A DNA stretch of 64,000 nt, taken from NCBI GenBank assembly GCA_021018815.1, contig JAITYX010000127.1, positions 248,001 to 312,000 of the forward strand, given 5' to 3'. Source of the stretch: Talinum fruticosum. Taxonomy: Eukaryota; Streptophyta; Magnoliopsida; Caryophyllales; Talinaceae. The notes under the pieces are model-generated. The model made no database searches, was not told the origin of the DNA, and worked only from the letters and a program-made list of their open reading frames with translations. Shown one piece after another: positions 1 to 9,541 of this stretch. Both the position numbers and the translations under genes were made by a program. Each line of letters starts with the position of its first letter. Position 1 is the first letter of the stretch.

Positions 1-346
1 GACAACTTATGTGTTTTACTTGTACTTTTCTCCCTTATTTTTGTTTCTTGTTTTTCTTTGAAAGGCAAGGGGAGAAAATGTAGTCGAAGCTGGTTGTCTT
101 GTCTAGGGGAGTTCTTTCAGCCCTTGTAATTTTTTAATGAATTGATGCATTTCCTTATTCATTTACGAGTTCTTTCTTTTACGTGTTAATGAGTTAAAGC
201 ATACTTTAATTTGCTCCGATATAGTGTATATTGCTCCGATCTATTCAATATGCCTTACTTTTTATCAAACTACTCGAGAATCAATCTGTTTTCCTCTAAC
301 AAAGTTTCTGTTTAAGTATGGAATGCCTTTCATCAAAAGGGGAGAT
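1..346 (+). mobile_element. 3' internal tail of an upstream SIRE-type copia copy
   Basis: This stretch matches the sequence between the 3' ORF and the 3' LTR in C1 (9189-9541) and C4 (58676-59011). It holds the pyrimidine-rich run, the GGCAAGGGGAGAAA block and the spacer before the LTR. It ends in a polypurine tract (AAAAGGGGAGA, 335-345), the plus-strand primer site. The body of this element lies left of the window. Because the LTR that follows also begins C1, two units share one LTR. No gene is present. Confidence 0.85.
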
Positions 347-761
347 TGAAGACTCGGACACTTGCTCTATATCTTTCGAGTCATGCAAAAGGAATCAGGT
401 ATAACGATGTCATTCATATAGAGTTTTGATTCCAAGGCATTCTCCGTGTCTTGGAAACTTACTTGAGTTAATCGCATTTTGAATATACCGGTATTCCATT
501 GTTTCGACTCGGAATCGACTTGTGGTTATTTACTCTATTGTTTGCATAGTCGGCATTCATAGTTCATTTCATGCTTAGTCTATATCAAGTTCTTTCTCAC
601 TCGATATTCACTATAGAACGTGTTTCTTTACTTAACACTAAGTCATATGGAATTCCGAGTATCATGGATATTAGACTCGGAAAATTCCATTTCTTTTCGA
701 CTCGGATAATCAATTGCGTAATTTTTCAAAATTATTTTGTTATACGTGTCTAACCTTGGAC

Positions 762-845
762 CAAAGTATTTTATACTTTGAGAACCAAAGGTGTTTTACT
801 TTTGTAGGTTATTCAATCGAGGATATCTTTTCAAACTACAAAAGT
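762..845 (+). promoter_or_regulatory. Conserved pair of inverted repeats in the LTR
   Basis: CAAAGTATTTTATACTTTG (762-780) is an 8-bp perfect inverted repeat with a 3-bp loop. It is followed by ACTTTTGTAG (798-807) and its complement CTACAAAAGT (836-845). Both pairs recur in the other copia LTRs, for example 50256-50339. They lie roughly 300-400 bp upstream of the LTR TATA box, so in U3 if that box is used. A regulatory role is inferred from conservation alone. Confidence 0.5.
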
Positions 846-1151
846 AGCCGAAGCTCGAACGTCAAATCACCAGCGAGATATGGCTTTTCACCTTCCCTGC
901 TTTAGTCTCGGAAGATTGTGTCGAAGGCATGTCGCTTCCATATCCGGAAAAGCTGGAACGCCAAGCCTAACGGTGGTTTCCACCTCATTTTTCAAGACAC
1001 AACCGATGGTTTTGGGACTTCAAGAGAGTTAAACCGTTGTTCAACGTTCATATTTCAACGGATACTTTCGAGTGACTCGAAAGCTTCTACCAACGGTCAC
1101 GGAAGACTCTCGGTCGGCAGATGAAGATAACGGCTACTCTGCTTGGTTATC

Positions 1152-1159
1152 TATAAAAA
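1152..1159 (+). promoter_or_regulatory. LTR TATA box
   Basis: TATAAAAA follows GGTTATC and precedes GAAGCCAC, the same context as the TATAAATA box in the other copies of this LTR (50645, 59881, 27805). It probably directs the genomic transcript. Confidence 0.6.
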
Positions 1160-1356
1160 GAAGCCACTTCACAAGACTTGGAGGTTGCCGAACATATTGT
1201 CTATACACTTACTTGATCAAAGTTATTGTATTTACTCTCAATCTTCAACTTACAACTCCCACTCTGTAATTCATTACTTTACGAGTTGTAAGGTCTTGTA
1301 CTTAGTTACAAACACTTCTTACATTCTTTGTAAGGTCCCTTGACTAAGTCTGTAAA

Positions 1357-2264
1357 GGTTAACTCGGCTTAGTTGTCCCTAGCTGTAAGGGTTATCTCAG
1401 CTTAGGAAGTACTAGATCGGATAAGGTAACTTCGAGTCTAGGAAAATCCGTATAGAGTTGTCTAAGGGAGCAACTTGGGTTCTGTCAAGTTCACGGTATT
1501 TTGTGGACTCAAAATAGTGGATTTGACTTCGTGTCTGGATTGACACGGGCCGTGGTTTTCTGCCCCGGGAGGGTTTCCACGTAAAATCTCTCGTGTTCTT
1601 TTTCTTAGTTCATTCTAGACTCGGACATGCCTTAGTGCTCTTGCTTCTTCGATTCATTGCTTTACGAGTCCAATCTTTTCGACTCTGTTATTAGACTCGG
1701 ATTCTGTCTTTGCCTCTTTTCAGCGCAAAAGTGTGTATTTTCGAAAAGAATTTTCTATCACCCTATTCACCTCCCCTCTAGGGTGACTCGAGACTCTCCT
1801 TGAGCAAACATTCGGTTAACTCGGCTTAGTTGTTCGTAGGTGTAAGGGTTATCTCAGCTAGGAAGTGCTAGATCGGATAAGGTAACTTCGAGTCTAGGAA
1901 AACATGTATAGAGTTGTCCAAGGGAGCAAATCGGGTTCGATCGATTGACGGTATTTTGTGAACTCAAAATAGTGGATTTGACTTCGTGTCCGGATTGACA
2001 CGGACCGTGGTTTTCTGCCCAGGAGGGTTTCCACGTAAAATCTAAAGTGTTATCCTTCCGAGTTCATTCTAGACTCGAGACTACTTTACTACTCTTGTTT
2101 CTTCGATTCACTTGCTTTACGAGTCCAATCTTTTCGACCTCGCTTTTAGACTCGAAGCTGTCTTTATCTCTTTTACGAGAAAAAGAGTGTGTTTTCGTGA
2201 AGAATTTTTATCACCCTATTCACCCCCTCTAGGGTGACTCGGACTCTCCCAGAGCAAACCTTCA
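1357..2264 (+). repeat. Partial tandem duplication of the LTR 3' part
   Basis: 1357-1813 and 1814-2264 are diverged direct repeats of about 455 bp. Both start GGTTAACTCGGCTTAGTTG and run to the LTR terminus. The first copy ends with a worn terminus (GCAAACATTC) and the second with the canonical GCAAACCTTCA. No other LTR in the window has this duplication. Confidence 0.8.
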
Positions 2265-2265
2265 A

Positions 2266-2278
2266 TTGGTATCGAGCC
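2266..2278 (+). other. Primer binding site, initiator-Met tRNA type (C1)
   Basis: TTGGTATCGAGCC starts two bases after the LTR end. It resembles the 3' end complement of plant initiator-Met tRNA (TGGTATCAGAGC) with one base missing. The same site follows the C4 5' LTR at 51309 and, on the minus strand, the C3 5' LTR. Confidence 0.75.
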
Positions 2279-2322
2279 TAGCCTTTCAAAAGGATTTAAC
2301 AATCCAAAGGTTTAAAGATCGG

Positions 2323-3780
2323 ATGGCTCGGAACACCGGAGAGTTCGACGAAGGAAGATCTTCCAACGAGGCCACCAAAATTCAAAGGTTCAAACTTTGG
2401 GCAATGGAAGAAGCTTATGGAATGTTTCCTCATGGATCATGATGAATAAGTATGGGAAATCATACAACAAGGAAACTACATTCCAACGAAGACAGATGAC
2501 TGCCATAGAAGAGGCTCGAGAATCTTTCACTCTTGAAGCCGGACGAGCTCATCGGAAAGCTTCGACTCATGAGATACATCCGGAACAAGAAGATGCTGAG
2601 GGCACTTCCAAAAGGAACATTGCGCTTAAAGCCTCGGAATCCAAAGAACCAAGTCCGAGCTCCTCCGACTCGGAAGATGATCCCATGGCACTCATTGCAA
2701 GAGGCTTCAAGAGAATGATGAAGCATAAAAGATGGGACAAAAAGACCAAAAGAAGAATTCTAAAGAAAGACAAGAGAGATAGAAAAGGTAAGTTTTCTTC
2801 TCCTTCAAAGTTATCTTTGTCTAAGAATTACGGATGTTTTGAATGTGGCAGCAAAGACCACATAGTCAAGGACTCGTCCAAAAAGAAAAAGGGACAGGAA
2901 GAAGAAAAAGGCCATGATGGCAACATGGAGCGATGAGGACTCATCGGAAGACGACGAGGACTCGGATGACTCAAAGTGTCCGATGGCAATCTCGACTCGA
3001 AGCCGAAAGAGAGTCGGACTCGGACTCGGACAACGAGGAAACCGATCCTCAAGAGGTAATAAACTACTTCCTCAAATTCTCCAAAGTTGATTTAGCTAAA
3101 TACATTTTTACGTTGGAAGAAAAGTCCAATTCGATTCTTCTCATTTCAAAGAACAACTTGAGTCAATCACTTCGAGAGCACTTCTTTGAAAAACGAATTA
3201 GAAAAGCTGAGACTCACACTCGAGAGAACTCAAGACAAGTGCTCAAGCTAATGAGGCCGAGTCCGAGTTACTCGAAGAAAGAAAATGAGCAACTACAATA
3301 GAAGCTCATTGAGTCTCAAGATCTGGTTTTAAAATTCACTCAAGGTCGAAGAACCTTGACATGCTCATAGGATCACGAGTGTGTCTCTTTTCGAAAAGAA
3401 GGTCTTGGCTTCAACAAGGAGGAAGAATATAATTCTTACTCGGAATTATTCGAAAGGACTCCAGAGCTGTAAAGTTCGGGAAAGCTGAGCACGGTCCCAT
3501 TCACGAAATGAAAGGAGGACCAAGCCCAGAACTATTTACAAAAAGAAACCATTTTCTCCTGTTTCAAAAGGAAAAGTTTTCGAAAGAAAGAGACACGGAC
3601 TCGGTTCTGCGAGAGGAAGACTCAGAATCGGACAAAACCCAAAGTCATTCAAATCCGGGTTCCAAAACACCTTCTTCCTCGAGAAAGGACCACAGTAAAA
3701 AATGTTACTTGGGTTCGTTAGAGGAAGTGAGAAGGGTTAGATTCTCTCTATTTTGCGGGTAACTCAGAAAAGATCAAAGG
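2323..3780 (+). pseudogene. Copia gag, internally deleted (C1)
   Basis: Gag forms the particle that packages element RNA. The likely start is the ATG at 2323 (MARNTGEFDEGR), which is shared with C4 and in the related form MAKNNGEFDEGR with C3. Frameshifts break it within about 50 codons. About 390 bp present in C4 (roughly 51543-51933) are missing at 2499, which removes most of the UBN2-type core. The rest keeps a Ser/Asp/Glu-rich stretch (SSSDSEDDPMALIARGFKRM, about 2660-2725), a Lys-rich stretch and a CCHC-like knuckle, CFECGSKDHIVKDS (about 2837), whose last Cys is Ser. The C-terminal part runs through 2933-3301 and 3508-3762 in different frames. Confidence 0.75.
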
Positions 3781-4160
3781 ACACTGGTACTGGACAGCGG
3801 ATGTTCTCGACACATGTCGGGTGACCAATGACTCTTTTCCGAGCTAGAATCATATAAAGGAGGAAATGTCACTTTTGGAGATGACAGCAAGGGTAAGATA
3901 GTGGGCATTGGCAAGATTGGAAATGGAAGCAATCTGGTGAGCCCGGTCTACCTTGTCAAAGGGCTAAAATACAATCTACTTAGCATCTCCCGGCTATGCG
4001 ACAAAGGTCAAGAGGTAAGATTCACTCAATCTAAGTGCTATATCTCGAGATGAGACCACCAAAGAGATAAAGCTCTCGGGTAAGAGATCAGGTAATACTT
4101 ACATCATTCCTCTTTCGACCCAAGTCGGAACCTATCTTATTTAAAAGCATCTCTCCATGA
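3781..4160 (+). pseudogene. Copia aspartic protease remnant (C1)
   Basis: Around 3786-3830 the sequence encodes a broken form of the copia protease signature, LDSGCSRHMSGD. Downstream are residues for the shared protease stretch (GNVTFGDDSKGKIVGIG, then SLVKGLKYNLLSISQLCDKGQEV-like) to about 4030. The protease would cleave the Gag-Pol polyprotein. The frame changes several times and stops occur, so the copy is inactive. The matching region of C4 is 53231-53600. Confidence 0.65.
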
Positions 4161-5060
4161 TGATTCTTGGACTTGGCATCGTAGATTAGGCCATATCGGC
4201 ATGCATACTATAAAGAAATTAGCATCTAATGGTTTAGTTAGGGGCTTACCTAAGCTGTGTTTTTGAGAAAGACAAAGTATGTGAAGCATGCACTCGAGGG
4301 AAACAAGTCAAATCTTCATTCAAATCTCTGAAGACAGTTTCCACATCCAAAGTACTTGAACTACGCATATGGATTTATGCGGTGAAATCCTCGTGAAGAG
4401 TCTCGGAGGTAAATCTTACATACTTGTCATTATTGATGATTTTCAAGATTTACCTGGGTATGTTTTCTCAAGCATAAAAATGAAGCCTTCAAGGAGTTCA
4501 ACAAGCTCTGTAGAAAGATTCAAGTTAAGTCTCGGACTCGGATTCAAAAGATTCGAACCGACCATGGAAGGGAGTTCGATTACTAAGAATTCTCGAGTTT
4601 TGTGACAAAAATGGAATCTCTCACAACTTCTCAGCACCCAGAACTCCTCAATAGATTGGAGTAGTAGAGAGAAAGAACAGAACCCTTGAAGAAATAGCAA
4701 GGACGATGATGATTGAACACAACTTGCCTTACTATTTACAGGCGGAGGCGATCAACACGACCAACTACACTCTCAATAGATGCCTCATCGGACCCATTCT
4801 GAAGAAAACACCCTATGAACTCTACAAAGGGAAAAAGCCAAAGATTACATATTTCGGACCTTTCGGATGTAGGTGCTTCGTTCACAACAATGGTAAGGAT
4901 TATCGACCAAGTTCGATGCTCGGTCGAGACGAAGGTATTTTTCTAGGTTACTCCTCTCATAGCAAAGCTTATCGCATTTACAATAATCGTACTAACAAAA
5001 TGGAAGAAAGCATCCACGTAGTATTTGATGAGCTTGAACAGGAGAAGCCAAGTGAGTCTT
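4161..5060 (+). pseudogene. Copia GAG_pre-integrase and integrase (C1)
   Basis: A zinc-binding-like segment (WHRRLGHIGMHTIKKLAS, CEAC) at about 4165-4330 is followed by the integrase core. MDLCGEILVKSLGGKSYILV (from 4369) carries the first catalytic Asp, RTDHGREF (about 4555) the second, and the VERKNRTLEE-type motif near 4670 the Glu. The C-terminal part (4706-5206 reading frame) contains NRCLIGPILKKTPYELYKGKKP and GIFLGYSSHSKAYRIYNNRT, typical of copia integrases. Integrase would insert the cDNA. Frameshifts near 4440 and 4600-4690 break it. Confidence 0.8.
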
Positions 5061-5390
5061 CATACTCGAAGCTGAAGCTCGAAAGGATGATGACAAAGTT
5101 GAGCCTACAAAGACTCAAACCCAACATGCTCCGAATGAAGTCGCTCGGAACGAGGAAACTCGAGAATGAGACAGGTTCAAGAGCTGGCTCGGAACGAACA
5201 AGTTAATGAAGGAGATCACTCGGAACAAGCTTACGAAGATCAAGCCGCTCAACCCACAAACCTGGTGAATCAAAGAACTCGTAAAGTCTTCAAATTCACT
5301 TCCGAGTCATCCTCGAAAACATCATTTCGATATCAACGGTAGGGTAAGAACTCATTCCTCTCTTCATAATCTATGTGCATTCACTGCATT

Positions 5391-6360
5391 CATTTCATTA
5401 ACTGAACCAAAAAATGCACTAGAGGCCCTTAACGAACCTGAATGGGCAGAGGTCATGCAAGAGGAACTTAATCAATTCGAGAGAAACCAAGTACGGACTC
5501 GACCAACCGACCTTCGACCACCCGAGTTATAGGAACCAAATGGGTTTTCAAGAACAAATTGGATGAGGGTGGAGTGGTAGTCAGAAATAAGGCTAGACTT
5601 GTGGCTTAGGGATATAATCAAGAAGAAGGAATTGATTGTGGGGAAACCTTTCCACCTGTAGCAGAATCGAAGCCATTAGAATTCTGTTGGCATTTGCATC
5701 CGAGCATGCATATTAAATTATATCAAATGGATGTTAAGTGTGCCTTTCTCAATGGTTTTATTGAAGAAGAAGTTTATGTCGAGCGAGCCTCCTAGTTTTG
5801 AAAACTCGGAATTTCCAAATCACGTTTTCAAACTTCAAAAGGCTCTCTATGGTCTTAAGCAAGCCCCTCGAGCTTGGTATGAAAGACTGAGTAGCTTCTT
5901 GGTTCAAAATGATTTTAAAAGAGGTCGGATCGACAAGACTCTATTCATAAAGACCAAGGAGAAAGATTTTCTGATTGTTCAAATCTATGTTGATGATATT
6001 ATTTTCGGTGCTACTAATGAATTTACGTGCTGAGAATTTTACGAGTTGATGAGTCAAGAATTCCAAATGAGTATGATGGGAGAACTCAATTTCTTCCTTG
6101 GGTTGCAAATCAAACAAGACAAAGATGGAATCTTTGTTCATCAATCAAAATACACCAAGGAACTCCTGAAGAAATATAAACTTCAAGATGCAAAGCACGC
6201 ATCTACACCTATGAGCGACGACATAAAGCTTGACTCGGACGAGAAAGGTAAAGCAATAGATCGAAACTCGTATCGAGGTATGATTGGATCTTTGTTATAT
6301 CTTACTTCAAGCAGGCCAGATATAATGTTCGAGTGTTTGTTTATGTGCAAGATTTCAAGC
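5391..6360 (+). pseudogene. Copia reverse transcriptase (C1)
   Basis: Broken RT domain (RVT_2 type). Readable pieces in order: EPEWAEVMQEELNQFERNQV (about 5430), a KARLVA-like segment with an in-frame stop, [20 protein letters not shown] (about 5723), LQKALYGLKQAPRAWYERL (about 5837) and the active-site box YVDDIIFGATN with YVDD at 5986-5997. After a frameshift near 6030 it continues QEFQMSMMGELNFFLGLQIK (6052). The catalytic Asp pair is intact although the gene is not. 5061-5390 is the variable, Glu-rich linker between integrase and RT and shows no domain. Confidence 0.85.
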
Positions 6361-6933
6361 TAATCCAAAAGAATCACATCTCACTACGGTGAAGAGAATT
6401 TTTAGATATCTTGCAGGTACTCGGAATCTAGGTACTGTGGTATTCCGAGAGACTCGAAGCCGACTCGATCTGGGTACTCGAGACGCGAGACTACGCAGGA
6501 TACAAAGTTGATCGAAAGAGCACATTTGGAGCTTGCCAATTTCTAGGTCAATCACTAATATCTTGGCACTCAAAGAAACAAAACTCGGTAGCTCTATCAA
6601 GCTGCGGAAGCTGAATACATTGCCGCTCTAGCTTGTTGCGCTCATATTCTTTGGATAAAACAACACTTGAAGGATCTTGGACTATTCCTCAACTCAATCC
6701 CAATCAAGTGTGACAACCAAAGCGTAATCAGCATCACTAAGAATCCTGTCCGGCATTCAAAAACAAAGCATATTGAGGTCGGGTATCACTTCTTACGAGA
6801 TCACTCGGAAAAGGGTGATATTGAGCTTGAGTTCATTCCTACTAATCTTCAATTAGCTGATATCTTTACTAAGCCTCTTGGTGAAGATCAATTTTGTTTT
6901 ATCCGGAATGAGCTTGGTATGTTAAATGCTTAA
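6361..6933 (+). pseudogene. Copia RNase H (C1)
   Basis: C-terminal RNase H of the polyprotein, which degrades the RNA strand during reverse transcription. The first part (6361-6660) is frameshifted: the GYSDADYAG-type motif reads through TACTCGAGACGCGAGACTACG at about 6474, where C4 has TACTCGGACGCGGACTACG. The last part is open from 6667 to the TAA at 6931-6933, with IKCDNQSVISITKNPVRHSK, TKHIEVGYHFLRDH and LQLADIFTKPL, the usual end of copia pol. Confidence 0.85.
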
Positions 6934-7571
6934 TTATGTGTTACTTTTATGGCATAATTACGTGCTATGTGCTTTACGTGTTGATAACAATTAGTTCGGT
7001 TGATTCGGTGATCTTGGGCTGATAGTTATTTCGTGTTTCGAGTCACTCGAAACCTTTCGAAGTCAAACTCGGACTTAGAGAAATTTGGACATCAAATTCT
7101 CTGAAGCTATCTCTAGAACAGTGGAGAGTTTTGGATTTTATTTTCAAAATCTTTTCTCTCTCTTTCTCGAGCACTGCAATCGGATCGTAGCCAGTAGATT
7201 TCAAACCGCTTGTTTCTCAACCGTTGAAGGAGAACCGTCACACCGGTCTTTGGTGACTGATGGACAAGCTGAGTCAAAACGGAGTTACTTAACGGATAGT
7301 GGATGGGCGCGCTTATTTCCTATAAATAACGACTATCCATTTTCATCTCGGTATTCTAAAACTCCATCTCTCTCAAAAGAAACTTCTCGCGGAAGATTAC
7401 TACGTGAACAGTCGCTTTTGATCGTCCGCAAGCATCGAAGAAGCTCTCTCTCACTCTCTCGTAAGTTTCGATTGCTCTCATCTTTCTCTTCTTCATTTTC
7501 TATTTTCTTCTCTTCTACACCTCCTTCTCTCTTTCATTCGAAAAGCTTCATCTTTTCTCTCTCTCTTTAAA
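6934..7571 (+). other. Spacer and leader before the copia 3' ORF (C1)
   Basis: About 640 bp between the pol stop and the 3' ORF. The first part is AT-rich. The second holds a GGCGCGC stretch, a TATAAATAA box (7321) and a long CT-rich leader. A GTAAGT in the context CTCTCGTAAGTTTCGA (about 7458) is shared with C4 and looks like a splice donor. The open frame 7085-7570 is mostly low-complexity and matches no pol domain, so I do not call it a gene. Confidence 0.6.
7321..7329 (+). promoter_or_regulatory. Possible internal promoter of the 3' ORF (TATA box)
   Basis: TATAAATAA lies 251 bp before the 3' ORF start at 7572. C4 has the same box 255 bp before its start (56746), and C3 has TATAAATAA on the minus strand (35238-35246). 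It is preceded by GGCGCGC in C1 and C4 and followed by a pyrimidine-rich leader. That it acts as a promoter is inference. Confidence 0.4.
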
Positions 7572-9120
7572 ATGCCTAAACGCGAAACCATCCCGACTTC
7601 CGGGTTTCTCCCTCCTCCAAAAAGCCTCGCACCAACAAGCCGAAAGCTCAACCCCCTCTAAACCCGTTGTCACCCAGACAACTTGCGCTGGACGACAAAT
7701 TCTTCCCAACAACCAAATTCTCCTGGTTGTCTAACATCCAAACCACCTGAGTCTATCATTTCTTGTGTTTCAGCGAGTTCATCTATCCTGAACTCGTTTC
7801 GAGTTTTATACTCATCTCACCCACTCGAAAATGTTCCAACCTCTCGGGTTCGGAACATTACTTGTTCAGTATCAACACCTCCCTCCTTCACCGTCTGTTC
7901 AAAGTTTCTTCTCTTTTCTTGAACAGCAATCCTATCCCTTTCACTTGAAGTCATCGACGACTTCTTTGAATAGTACGCAAAAGAATTCCACGGGTTCGGA
8001 AAGAACTTTTACGTGACTCGGTTGAAGTCGAAGCTAGGCTTCATGCTTTCTGCTGATGAGAACCTTCTTCTCACAACATTCTAGCAAGGAGAACCCCAAC
8101 TCCAAGCACCTCAAAGCCCTCTTCGATATCCTGGAGGGATATGAAGTCGACCTCTTCCCCTCCATCATTGAGCGAGATGGCCGCTGTGCCGGCTCAACTC
8201 CAAACCAAGAAGAACACCTCCCTTCCTTTCGGTGCTCTTCTCACCCTCGTTTTCAAACAATTTCAAGTTCCTCTTCCCTCGACCCTAACGCGGTGTGCGA
8301 GGCGGCCATTGTGGTCGGCAAGAAGGAACTCCGAGGGTACGGATACCAGGAAACTAACCCGGTGTCTGCGTTCTCAACTCGGAGCCGAGGCCCCCTTCTC
8401 CTCCTCGGACTCGAAATCAACCCCTCTCCCTCTTCCCTCTCGCACCTGGTGGTGCCTCCACCTCAGGTACCTCCAAATCTCTCTCGCCCTCTTGTCCCCT
8501 GCTTTCATGGACAAGATCAACTCCGTGTCTTCGAACTCGGAGACATGCTCGGGGCTTTCAAGTCTGTCCTCCAAGGTCCGACCATCAACCAAAAGACTGG
8601 TCACTCCCAAATCCGAGAGCGGCGAGTCTCTCGTTCTTGAGATGAGGGAGCTGGACCGGGAGCGGAAGGAGCTGGTCGAGCTCCTTGGAGAGAGACGGTC
8701 CAAGGCGGCTCGGGACCGAGGATGAGGAAGAAGAAGAAGAAGGCTGCGGATGCGGCGAGAAGATGCTTGAGGAACCTGCGGGCGAGGCGAGGCCCTTCCG
8801 GGCAAAGGGAAGAAGAGGCCGTGGCAAGCTGCGAGGGTCGGCCTGCTCCCCAAGCTCAAATCGTCGTACTCGGCTCGGACGGCGATCCGAGTGGGTCGAA
8901 GACCTCGCTCCTCCGGCGAGTCGGCCGGAGCAGCCCCCTCCGGCCCTCGAGGTCCGAAGGGAAGAACCCCTCGATCCACTCTCTCCGGGTCGGCCACTCG
9001 GAGCTGAGCCCCCGAGGACAATCCCGGTTCTCCCTTCGCCGCGCTCAAGCACATCGTCAAGATCGTATCGGCGCCGGCGCACCTCCGCCTCCACTCGGAA
9101 ATCCCCTCCTCCCTCGTAGG
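7572..9120 (+). pseudogene. SIRE-type 3' ORF, putative plant transposon protein domain (C1)
   Basis: Extra ORF downstream of RNase H, called env-like in SIRE elements; no envelope feature is visible here. The start is ATG 7572 (MPKRE-like; MPKRGNHPDF in C4). Pieces in several frames include DDKFFPTTKFSWLS, a Phe/Tyr-rich stretch (HFLCFSEFIYPELVSSF) and MAAVPAQLQTKKNTSLPFGA (about 8177), which resemble the plant family often named putative plant transposon protein. Pro/Ser-rich and Glu/Arg-rich coiled-coil-like parts follow. It is broken by indels, for example a C missing from CCG at 8276-8285 relative to C4. The end near 9120 is approximate, and the function is unknown. Confidence 0.65.
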
Positions 9121-9541
9121 AGCCATGCACCGAGTCACAATTCCTCGGTGTCTCCGGATTTTCTTCTTTCAAAATTTTTTTTGTCCAAACAACTTATGTG
9201 TATTTCTTGTTCTTTTCTCCCTTCTTTTTGTTCTTTTGTTTTTGCTGAAAGGCAAGGGGAGAAATGTAGTTAGAAACTGGTTGTCTTATTTAGGGGAGTT
9301 TTTTTGTTTTTTTTTTAGCCCTTGTAATTTTTTTTGAATTTCTAATGAATTGATGCATTTCATTATTAATTTACGAGTTAATGTTGAAGCATACTTTATT
9401 TTATTTTGCTACGATATATTATATATTGCTCTAATCTATTCAATATGCCTTACTCATGCGCAAACTACTCGGAATCAATCTATTTTCCTCTAACAAAGTT
9501 TACGTTTAAGTACGGAATGCCTTTCATCAAAAAGGGGAGAT
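9121..9541 (+). other. 3' untranslated tail and polypurine tract of C1
   Basis: Pyrimidine-rich sequence, then GAAAGGCAAGGGGAGAAATG, a poly-T run and the polypurine tract AAAAAGGGGAGA at 9529-9540. It is homologous to 1-346 and 58611-59011. No gene is seen. Confidence 0.75.

Larger units (their letters stand above)
347..2264 (+). repeat. Copia LTR shared by two tandem units (5' LTR of C1)
   Basis: The LTR begins TGAAGACTCGG after the polypurine tract and ends AAACCTTCA before the primer binding site. The boundaries match C4, where target duplications fix them. At 1918 bp it is longer than the 1533-bp C4 LTR because its 3' part is duplicated (1357-2264). It also lacks about 110 bp near 465 that the C1 3' LTR keeps. 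TATAAAAA lies at 1152. It serves as 3' LTR of the upstream unit and 5' LTR of C1, as expected after unequal recombination between LTRs. Confidence 0.85.
2265..9541 (+). mobile_element. C1: internal region of a SIRE/Maximus-type copia element
   Basis: Order is primer site, gag, protease, integrase, RT, RNase H, extra 3' ORF and polypurine tract. Integrase before RT marks a Ty1/copia element, and a long ORF after RNase H with long LTRs marks the SIRE/Maximus lineage. All reading frames are broken. The 5' LTR is 347-2264 and the 3' LTR 9542-11017. The array is inserted in the 5' LTR of gypsy G1: sequence from 11018 matches the interior of the G1 3' LTR from about 42357. The left end is outside the window, so no target duplication can be tested. 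Confidence 0.85.

Noticed and set aside
2266..2278. tRNA gene at the LTR edge
   Set aside because: Only the short tRNA-complementary primer site is present. No cloverleaf-length sequence follows.
2837..2880. A complete CCHC zinc knuckle in C1 gag
   Set aside because: The last Cys reads Ser (CFECGSKDHIVKDS), so a functional knuckle cannot be claimed.
7085..7570. 161-residue frame between C1 RNase H and the 3' ORF
   Set aside because: It overlaps the TATA box and CT-rich leader. C4 has only 72 residues open at its 5' end, and nothing resembles a known domain.
8374..9138. Long minus-strand open frame (254 residues) opposite the C1 3' ORF
   Set aside because: It is antisense to the GC-rich, Ser/Pro/Arg-coding tail of the 3' ORF. 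Its product is low-complexity Arg/Ser/Pro and no equivalent frame exists in C2 or C3.
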